Below are positions 31,990 through 41,200 of a DNA stretch of 64,000 nucleotides, piece after piece; positions within the stretch are counted from its first letter, which is position 1; each line of letters opens with the position of its first letter. Origin of the DNA: Chlamydomonas reinhardtii (lineage: Eukaryota > Chlorophyta > Chlorophyceae > Chlamydomonadales > Chlamydomonadaceae); NCBI RefSeq assembly GCF_000002595.2, contig NC_057017.1:1795997-1859996 (forward strand), written 5' to 3'. A program made the position numbers and the translations under genes. The notes below the pieces were generated by a model, which did not search any database, was not told where the DNA came from, and worked only from the letters and a program-made list of their open reading frames with translations.

Positions 31990-33290
31990 CTGGAAGCTGT
32001 GTGGGTGCAGTGGGTGGGGCTGTATCCAGAGGCTGCGTGCTGCAGGCAGCCTACACATCCCCCAGCCTGCACATCCCCCAGATGCATCCCCCATATGCAT
32101 CGCTTTACAGACACCTGCGCGCCGGCCCAGCACGCGTGTACCCTCCCTGTTGCTGCGCCCCTCAGGGTCAAGGGGTGGTCTTCACCGTGGTGGCGCGGCG
32201 CCTGGAGGGCCGGTCTTCCGTCATGGTGGTGCCGCCTCCGAACTCGCGGCCGCCGGCTGCTAAGAATAAGGCAACGGCAACAATGGAGCGGCTGCTGAAT
32301 AATGATGACATATCGTGGCAGCCCAACTCAAGTACTCCTTCGTGGATTTCCGTGACCTGCACTACGGCATCATCGGGATGCTCCTGGTGCGTGCGTGCCT
32401 GCATGCGCGTTTCGTGCGTGTGTGGGTGTGTTGTATGTATGCGTACTTGCTTGCGTGCGCGTGCGCATGCGCTTGTGCGTGTGCGTGTGCGTGTGCGTGC
32501 GCGTGCGCGTGCGCGTGCGCTTGTGCTTGTGCGTGTGCGTGTGCGCGCGTGTGTGCTTTGACTGTTAAGGAGGCGGCTCCAGAATGCCGACATCGAGGTT
32601 CATTGTCAGGGGCGCCAGAACCAGCAGAAGCTCCTCAAGCATCCGTATGCCAGCGCACGTGCATGTGCGTGCCTGCTGCTCCAAAGTGCCATTGCTTTGC
32701 TGTCGGTGCAGGCACTCCTCAGAGAGGAATCCCCCGTGCTGCCCCCTGAATCCCCCGCCCTTACCACAGGACCTCGTCCTGCGCAATGTCCTGCTGCACG
32801 CAACTTGTGCGCACGGGATCATTATTACCGTAAGTGGCTGCTGTGACCTGCACATGTGCAATATGTTTGTTGCAAGTATGCGTCTGCATGCATGCAGGTT
32901 CACCTGCTTCCAGTATATGTAGCTCAGCCTATCCAACCCCCTCCCTCGGGCCCGCGACGTGCCGTTGTACATTCTATTCAAGACAGCCCTTGGGCACAAC
33001 TGACTGCACATGCATTTGTCTCCACGCAGGACGGCCGCACGCCGCTGCCGCTGCTGCCATCCAGTGGCTATGTGTGCACCCAGCAGGGCGTTTAAAATGG
33101 TGGATGACAACCGCGCGCACGGATGGGGGACGTGCCAAGCTCGCCGCGATCGCCGTCGGTCTGCGCGACTTCATGGCGGAACGGGTCAAGGACTCCACCA
33201 CTCAATCGCTGCAAACGGAGCTGGACATGGGCACATGGCGGTGGCCGACCTGCTGCGAGGATGCTGGTCGTGAGCGCCGCCGTTCGGTAG
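31990..33290 (+). pseudogene. broken copy of a kinase-like/ankyrin gene
   Basis: Exon-like pieces in order: a frame with VVFTVVARRLEGRSSVMVV near 32170-32300; AAQLKYSFVDFRDLHYGII at ~32317-32384, ending at a GTGCGTGC donor before a GT/GC-rich intron; RRLQNADIEVHCQG near 32575; DLVLRNVLLHATCAHGIII at ~32770-32829 before GTAAGT, reminiscent of a kinase catalytic loop; and a last exon from 33028 starting DGRTPL. That last exon matches 45347-45586 of the intact gene, but here the frame shifts after DGRTPL and stops at TAA in the GGCGTTTAA context. It is probably a partial, non-functional paralogue; transcription is possible. Confidence 0.5.
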
Positions 33291-33564
33291 GTCGGGCTTG
33301 CGTGGCAGCTATGCCTCGCTCCTAGTGTGGCTAGCGGTGGTGTTGCGTTACGACGGGTCTCCGATGGTCTCCAATGGCCCGGGAGGAAGGTGTGCAGTGC
33401 GTATGTTCTGTGTTCCTCTGCCGGCTGATACCGTACCGTGCTCCCCACCCCTGCACTGAACGCGCTATGCCCGACGCTCTGCGTACTCCACGTCCATCCC
33501 ATTGCAGGGCCAGGCGGCGGCTGGCGCTGCGACGAGTGAAGGCGGCGGCGGGTGGTGCGTGGCG

Positions 33565-34560
33565 GCGGGGCCGGGGGCCACAGGGAGGCATGCGCCGTGC
33601 TGCGTGGGGAGCGGCTGTGGTTCGTGTGTTGGGTATGTTGGGTGTTTGAGGTTGCGCGACACGGGGGCGCCTGTGGTGACATGGTGATGTACTTGCGGCA
33701 GTGGATCAGACCTTGAGTGCACGTGCGCCGGTGCGGTATGGTGGAGCTGAACACCTGGGTGCATGTGCGTATGGCACATACAGTAGGCGCCGTGCGTCCC
33801 TGGCGCTGGCTCTTTGCGCTTAGGAGTTAGGGTGTGAGTGGGGATCAGACGCACGGATTGCCGTGTTGCAGAAGCTCTGTGATGTACGGTAATGGATGGA
33901 TGATGATTTGGCACCACGGCGTTTTTGAGTGCACTCCGTGGTGTGACGGTGTCGCGGAGAAGCGTCGGTAGATGATGAGCTGCAAGGATGGTGATGAGCC
34001 CTGGACGATGACGGCGTCCCACCCTGTGCAAGTGCGACGGGCGACGCTGAAGGTTGCGCGTTCTGGTGCGCGGCACGGCTGGTTCTCCGGCTCTCGCCCG
34101 GTCCAGACTGCTAGCTGTTACGTTTTGGTACACCTAGTACACCCTGGATACACCTCGCCTACCCGCCGGGGAGGGCCTCGTGATTCCGGACTGCGCAACC
34201 ATGGCGTAAAGCGCGGCCAGCGCGACCCTGCTCCGGCCAGACTGACACGAAACACGTCGAAATTCCTGGCACGCCATAGAGACAGCACCCAGCTTCTGAG
34301 CTTCCGCAACCAAACGCCCATCCGGCTGTGGCGTCTTTGCACGCGCACTGCTGTTGCCCTTTCGCCCACCTGTCGTACTTGCGCATCCTCCCCGCCTGCT
34401 TGCTTGCCTGCCGCCTTGCTGCTTGCTCACTTGTCGCCCGGCCCTTTGCATTGACGCGAGCTGTCCGCACATCAGCTCTGCTCCTCGACGTCCGCGGCTC
34501 ACCCGTGGACGTGGCTGGACTGCATCGCGTTGCTTCCTCGTCCCGCACAAGCGTTGGTGG
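33565..34560. mobile_element. ~1 kb segment present only in duplication arm A
   Basis: Both flanks match arm B at adjacent positions (about 45880), so ~1 kb is extra here. The junctions lie in a GGTGGT-rich stretch, which could hide a short target-site duplication. No terminal repeats or known protein were recognised; the minus strand has a basic Gln/Lys-rich frame around 34250-34480 (ARVNAKGRATSEQAARRQ). It may be an insertion in arm A or a deletion in arm B. Confidence 0.5.
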
Positions 34561-35009
34561 CAGCAGTGGTGGTGGTGGTGGCGGTGGCGGCTGTATCAAT
34601 GGCTGTACCCGGCCGTGTACGGCGCTGTCGATCTTGAGCTGCTGCGCCTGGGCGACTGTGGCGGCCGCGCGCGTTTGGATGCCGTGCGGGACATGGGATG
34701 GGTGCGGGCGGCGGCACCTCCTGTCTTTCCGCAAGACGGCAGTGCTTCCGCGGTAACTCAGATGGGACCCGCAACTTCTTTGCTTGTCTGCTATGGCTTT
34801 GGACGATATGCCGGTGGCGCGGATGTGCACACAAAGGTGGAAGGTCAGGCCGTTGCCGCCGCCGCCGGCACTTTTGCCCCGCTGTCGCCAGTGTAGTTGG
34901 AAAACTGTAACAACGGTAGCACTGTGGATTGCGGTTTGTTGCAGCCAATGCATGTTGGGCCTCCCCCGTGCATGCGTGCCACCAGGAGACGTGCTGGGCG
35001 GGAGGCCCC

Positions 35010-35960
35010 GGTCCGATTCTGGTGAACGGGTGACAAGAAAAGGTGGCTCTCCCTTGCAAGGGAAAAGTGGGCTGAGCCCACGCCACGTCCTCCGTCTGAG
35101 GCCGAAGGCTCCGATACGAGCCTCATCTCCCGGACATAGCCGGGGTCGGTTTGTACAGGCACCGCCCGCCATATGTGTCCAGTCGCGCCCAGCTATCAAG
35201 CACTAGTGCAGCAGGCAGCAGGCCAACCAAGGAAAACACCCCTGCCGCTGCAGCCGACTGCCCGCTACGCCATGCTCGTCAGCACAGGTCGCTAACCAGA
35301 CAACACCGGCAGGTCTCAACCTGCGCGCCTGCGCCGCTTTGAAGGCGGCGCCGCGCTGTCCTCCTCCACGTGGCCTTGCCCGCCCCCTCTGCTCCGAACA
35401 TGCGCGCCGCCACTGCCGCTGGGCCCAGGGCCGCCCGTGCCGCCGCCACCACCGGGCCCAACGCCGCCGTGGCCGCTGCTGTTGCCGCCGGTAGGCGCGG
35501 TGCCACCGCCGCCGCCACCGCCGTCTCCAGGCCCTGCACCGCCGCCACCGCCGCCGCCAGGCCCTGCACCGCCACCGCCGCCAGCAGGTCGCAGGGCTGC
35601 AGGCCGCGGTTTGCCAAGCAGCATCTCCATCAGCGCGTGCCGCATGTTTGTAGCCGAGTTGGCGTCACGGCCCTGCAGTTCAACATGCAAACAGGGCGTG
35701 TGTCATCCCGTGTGTCACCCCGTGTCATCTCCAAACCGCCCTGTGTCATCCCGTGTCATCCCGTGTCATCATCTCCAAACCGACCTGCCGCCCCAAACCT
35801 GCCAACCCACTTACCCACACAGTCCCGCAGTGTTGGCACACTTGGACGTCGCCGGCACGCGAGCCACCAAACGGAATGAACGGGTGAAAAAAACAACCAA
35901 AACAAGGAACAGCGTGTCGTGCCGTGCGGAATGCAGGGTCTGCATTGGCTACTGCCATAC
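35010..35960 (-). mobile_element. TnpB/Fanzor-like transposon remnant (C-terminal part and 3' end)
   Basis: On the minus strand an exon ending at 35815 reads GGSRAGDVQVCQHCGTVW before a GTAAGT donor. The next exon, 35672-35316, begins GRDANSATNMRHALMEMLL and ends in a Gly/Pro-rich tail plus SKRRRRAG-stop. CxxC followed by RDxNxA is the zinc-ribbon and last RuvC motif of TnpB and the eukaryotic Fanzor nucleases, which are RNA-guided and carried by transposons. Most of the protein, including the earlier RuvC motifs, is not visible upstream. About 300 bases after the stop (35010-35315) are shared with the 16850-17165 fragment. In Fanzor elements that region specifies the guide RNA. The remnant lies in a segment missing from duplication arm B. 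Confidence 0.55.
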
Positions 35961-37557
35961 CGTTGCTCCAACGTCACAGCCGCCGCATGTTGTGCTCCGG
36001 TACGGTACCTCCTGCCCCGCCTGTCATTCCATGCCGTCACGCCGTGGCCACGGCTTTCAACACAGCGCCCCAACCTCACGTGCAGCACGTCACCGGCATT
36101 ACCGCTCCTGCACGCACAACGCCGTCGCTGACGCCGGGGGCCTTGCCCCGTTCTTGGTGGCAGTGTGTGTGGTGGTGGTGATGGTGATGAGGGTGTGGCG
36201 CACCCTGCTACAGTTAAATGCGCGTACCGTAGCTTGCGGCAGCATCCAGCCGTCGCTGCCGCCAGGGGTCATGCCACGTTGCGACGTTGTGGTCTGGTCT
36301 TGGTGGTGCTGGTGATGGCAGTGATGGCGTTAATGATGGGGTGTGTGGCGTGCCAATGCGGCAAAGAAGCAGAAACGTGCGTGGGCTGCCGATAGTGCCG
36401 AATGCGCGGAGATGGGCCACGGCCAGCGCCACTGGTGGGCAGCAAGTGCGGGCTTAGACGGATGAAGGGGAAGACACGAGGGCGGGCAGGGGAAGCAATG
36501 ATCGATTGCCTTTGTCTTGCCTTTCAGTCTTAGCCACTTTGAACCTCGTTCTACAGCACTATGTCGGCCTGTTGCCCAATGCCTCACGCCCGCATCCGAT
36601 GCTTTGGGCGCGCCAACAGGCACGGGTGAACCTGTCGGCGTGAACCTGTCGGCGTCTTGCACCCTCCGCACCTAGCCCTCTTCCGCCGCCCTAGAGCCGC
36701 AATCCCAAGCGTCTCTCCCCGCCCGCTGCTGCGGTGCTGCGCAGCCCTTGGCGCGCCCTGGCCTGGCCCGCTGCCGTGGCGCCCTCCGCTGCCCCCGTGC
36801 CTTGGCACCCTCACCTGGTCCACATCGCAACAGCCCCGGCTCCACGTGGACGAGCGGGGCCAGGACCGGACGAGCCGCCAAGCAGCAGTGCCAATGTCAC
36901 CGGGGCCTGTGTCCATGCAGTCCCAGGTTGCAGCTGATGTAGCTGCTGTCAGGCCTACTCGGGCATGCGCCGCGCACGCACGGTCCTCACGGCGCGGAGA
37001 ACACGGAGAACACGGCTGCACAGGAGAACCTACCAAGAGTTGCAGTCCTCAGGCAATCCTCAGGTACCAAAACCAAGCCCGAACCTGCAATCACTTGGGC
37101 CTGATGCTCCCGGTTGCAGCTGATCCAGCTGAGGCTTGCGGGGCGTGCACAACGCATCGCCGCCAACCTGTGGTGGCATACAGAGGCGGGAGGCCCTCAG
37201 ACCCGACCAGGCTCTGCCGTGCTCTCTGGCTTATGAGTGCTTGCAATTTGTTCTTAGCGGGAAAGGGATACGCGCTAGCTGCCTCCTCCAGGGTTTGCCA
37301 AAAGTTTGCGCGTGTGAAAAGCAAGACGCCTGTAACGCGTAATCCTATTCGTTGGAGCAAATGGATCTTATACATAAAGAAGTTGCAGGTGTGAATCGCA
37401 GGCCGAGGGGCTTCATACTAATGCCGACCGGGGCCCCATCATGCAAGTTGTACACCTGGATGCCCTTTTGCCCAGTCCCGCACAATTCTAAGGTGTTTCT
37501 CGCTCTGAGCTTTTACCTTAGTACTTTAGGGGGGCCTTCCGACTTGGGCACGTGCTA

Positions 37558-37975
37558 ACTAACATAGGAGCATCCCTTGACTTGTTGATCATTATGGGAG
37601 GACCTGATTTTGACGTAGTTCGTGTCACGCAGTGGCGGTGCTCCTGTCCGCGTGGCGTAATGGCGTTGCGGGCTTGCGGAGTTGCGGGCTTGCGGCCGTG
37701 GCCGTGGTCCTGGCGTGGATTCCACTGGATTCCACTGGATCGAGACCCGGTGCAAGGCGTGCATTCTTTTCTATTTTGAATTATCGCGTCGTGTGTGTAT
37801 GTGTGTGTCAGGGCATGTGAACACACCCCGACTGTGAACACACAAGCAGCTAGCTGTTCACGCGGTCGAGATGCCTCCAGGCGCCGTGTCAATTGCTGGC
37901 GCTACATGCAAGTGCTGTTTACTTAGGACATGTTTATTCCCAGCAACCCAACACAGGGCATGCCCCGCCAATTTA
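37558..37975. other. intergenic, short repeats only
   Basis: No gene. A GGATTCCACT direct repeat is at about 37719-37738 and a run of GCGGGCTTGCGG-type repeats at ~37670-37695. This is the unique sequence just after duplication arm A. Confidence 0.4.
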
Positions 37976-38191
37976 TTAGCGTACGACGGGGGATGAGCCC
38001 CGCGTCTCAAAATTGTAAAGCCAACTTGGCTCAGACTGCTTATAGCATACTTTTATCCGCGTTAGCTGCCTTCGCGCCCACGCCGAGTACAGTCCCGCAG
38101 CGAGAGATGTGCCTGCAGCCTTATTTGCAACATATTGCCCCGCAAACTGTCTACAGTACTCGCTCGCTACGTTCAATACCGCGTAGGCCAT
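37976..38191 (-). CDS. small unknown protein, divergent from the kinase-ankyrin gene
   Basis: An ATG-initiated 71-codon frame (38191-37976) with balanced composition: MAYAVLNVASEYCRQFAGQY at the start, a small-residue segment AAGTSLAAGLYSAW, then a basic part and a short C-terminus. TAATAAA follows directly at the stop. It starts 92 bases from the ATG at 38284 on the other strand, so the two could share a promoter. I recognise no family; it may be a genuine small gene, a first exon or chance. Confidence 0.3.
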   Translation of the reverse strand: MAYAVLNVASEYCRQFAGQYVANKAAGTSLAAGLYSAWARRQLTRIKVCYKQSEPSWLYNFETRGSSPVVR

Positions 38192-38283
38192 AATAGCGCC
38201 AAAGCGAGCCTGCGGGCCGCAAACTCTGAGCCGACTCTGCGCCGATTCTACCGAACCAGCTGAGCTGAGCCTCGGATAGCCTG

Positions 38284-41200
38284 ATGGGTGACCTGGACCG
38301 CAACTACCGCTATAGTTATGATGAAACCGATGTCAGCATGTTGGGGGAGGAGGGCAACGCGAGCGATGCGATGAGCTGGGATGGGCCCGATGGCGCTGCG
38401 GGAGCTGGCCACGGTGATGCCGACAGCGTCGTGCTTAGGGGTGACGCCGAAGCAGATGTTACGGATGGCTACGCCGATCTGCGCGTGGATTCCTGCCACG
38501 AGGAGGCAGCGGACCCAGACTCGTCCGCTGTGCTTGCGGTGCGCAATTCAAAACGTGACCTGCGTGTGCAGCAAGCAATTGTGTACTGTAAATTTAGCGA
38601 GGTGGCTGGGTGCGGGCACGACGGGCGTTGGGGTAAACAACTTGCCGCTGCATATGTGGTGCTTGTGCCTGGGAGTCGTACATCAATATGCCCACACTGC
38701 AAACCGCCGTGCCGACGCAGGAAGTCCCGAAAGTTGACTGCCAGTGCACAATTTTGACAGCAGCAGCGCCAGGCACCCGCGTCACCCGTGCTGAGGTGGG
38801 TACGCTTCGAGGTAGACAGGATGCCGTTGATTTGCAGCCTCCCGTGTAGGAACCTTGTCGTGCGAGGAATGCTGGAGGGGGGTCATATCTGGCATTTGCC
38901 GCGTCGTGCGTGATTAAGACTTGGCCATACGCGTGCCATACGTGATGCAGGATGTGCTCACCGGGTACTTGTCCAAGTGCGGCGCCACAGCTCAAGGTGG
39001 TGAGCGTGCGCAATCAATAGCTGTTCGCAACGTCTTGAGCCTCGGGCACCACTTCAAATGAGCAGGGGCAAGGGCTACAGTGCAGCGCGCGTAGGCGTGC
39101 ATCACCAGCTAGCGTGATCCTCTGTTGCTCTTTTAGAGACTGCGATTTGGGTTTCCACCTGAGGTCCTGACGCTACCCGCTTTCCTGTTGTCGTCCTGTT
39201 CCTACCTGCAGGCGAAGGCAACGGCGCCACAGGCCGTGATGTGTTCCCTGGGCCGCACCCTGGCAGGACCGCCACACAGCCACCGCCTGCTGCAGCTGGT
39301 GGCACGGTGAGCTGCGTAATGCTGTTGCGGGGGCTTGCTCCATCCATTGAATGTACGGGCCGTGCAGGGCAAACGCCCAAGAGGTGGGCAGGGCCGGCGG
39401 CAGGGACGTACCGTGTTGCTTGAATGCTGGCAGCTGATGGCATGACTAAGGTTGGGGGTACTGCGCACAACCGCAACCGTACCACACACTGCTGCGATGC
39501 CGTTTGATAAGTGTGTAACTCCCGCCACCCCTCGTCCCTTCACTGCTTCCGCAGGACGCCACGGATGCAGGGAGCTCGGGCGGCCCGTCTGCCGCTGCGT
39601 CATGGGAGCGGCTGGGGGCCCGGCGGAGCGCGCTGGCAGCCGCGGAGCACAGCGAGGCGGGCATCGCGGCAGTGGCACCCGCGACCGCCGACATGCTGGA
39701 TACGGAGGAGGGCGCGCAGGTCCAGCGCGGCGCGGCAACGCCGGCCAGTGGCGCAGTGAGTTCTGCAGGCGTGCAGGGTTGGGGAGCAGGCTGTGTGGCT
39801 GTATCCTGCGAGTCTGCCTGCACATGTGAAGGCGAGGCCGACTTGAGCGGGGCTGGTAAAGGCCATAACGGGCAGGAGCATCAGCGAGGGTGGGGAGGTA
39901 GCGGTGTCGGCGGCATCCTGCATGGGGTCAGCTGATGACCCAGTTTCATACTGCATGCCGGCGCGGCATCCTGATCGCATTGTCCGGCTTGGCGCTACAG
40001 GAATTGCCGCGGCAGGAGGGCGGCGAGGACGGCGTGGCCGCTGAGGAGGGGCTGTGGCCCACCACGGCGTATGAGGAGTGGTTGCGCGCCCGGCTGCGTT
40101 ATGCGCTGTGGCGCAGCCATGTGGCATGCTGCTCTATGCTGCACGGCATGCCGGGGGGCCCGGCAGCGGAGGAAGGGGAGGCGGCGAAGGCGGCGGAGGC
40201 ACCCGCCGCCGCCGCCATGCTGCTGGACGCAGAGGAGGGCGAGGAGGGGCGGCAAGCCATGGCACCGCCGGCCAGTGGCGCAGTGAGTACCGCGAGCAAG
40301 GGTTGGGCAGAGGGCTGCATGGCTGTGTCCTGAGAGTCTGCCGCGAGGCCCCTGAAGGACAAGGGGCGGACGGCTTGGCTGCGTGTGGAAAAGCATGTTC
40401 GGTTTGGCTGGCGCGAGCATGAAGATACCATGTGCATGGGCCCAAACTTTCTTGCTTCCTTATGCGCCGGATCGGCGCTACACGCCCGCACCGATGTCAG
40501 CTGGCGCATGCCGCTGGGCTTTTTCATCTATGCCACTCGTCGCCAATTCATAGCGGCCCCAGCAGTCGGTAACTATCCGCCCTTGACGATGCCCTTGCAC
40601 CCTCTCCCGCCCTCTTTATGTTCTTCGTGTCACGACCAGGCGGCAAGCGGTGGCGGCGGCGGAGAGCTCCTCTTTGATGACCTGCGGGCGGCGCTTGCAT
40701 CGGTGTCGTCCTCCTTGGGGCGGGGCTCGGCGCCATTCGCGGCGTGCGCCTGTGACCCCGGCCAGCATGGCGAGGCCCGGCCGTCATCAGACCCTGTGCG
40801 CACGCCGCAGCCGCCACAGCCTGCAGCCGCGCTGGAACTGCTGTCCCCGGTCACCTGCTGCAGCGGCTCATCCGCAGATCTTGCAGCGGTGCAGCGGCAA
40901 GGTGCGGCGTGTGCTGCGGCTGCTTCGGCAGCAGCGCCAAGCCCACGCCCACTGCCGTCAGTGGCGGCGGAGGTCCAGACGCAGCATCCGGCGGCAGCAG
41001 CAGACAACGAGCCGGCTGACGGCACCACGCCGCAGCGCTCGGCTAAAGAGGTGACGCCCCAGCAGCCGAACGCGCAGCAGAGAGGAGTCGCGCCGGTGCG
41101 GCTGCTGCCTCGGGTGGACCGGCTGCCCCGTATCGCCATGACGCCGGTAGGCGCGCGCATGCATGGGCGGGATGGACAGCGGGCCGATGACACGCATGCA

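Larger units (their letters stand above)
32965..37557 (+). repeat. segmental duplication, arm A
   Basis: A direct copy of arm B (45277-47972). It begins in the intron before the DGRTPL exon, includes that last exon, the TGTAA signal (34906-34910), intergenic DNA, and the 5' flank of the anthranilate synthase gene, ending at GGGCACGTGCT. Arm A is ~1.9 kb longer, mainly because of two extra segments (about 33565-34560 and 35010-35875). Identity is high by eye in most aligned parts, with small indels. Confidence 0.85.

Noticed and set aside
34354-34896. Conserved-looking frame DLELLRLG shared by both duplication arms (also ~45900-46030)
   Set aside because: Three frames are conserved to a similar degree between the arms, so sharing reflects recent duplication and not coding.
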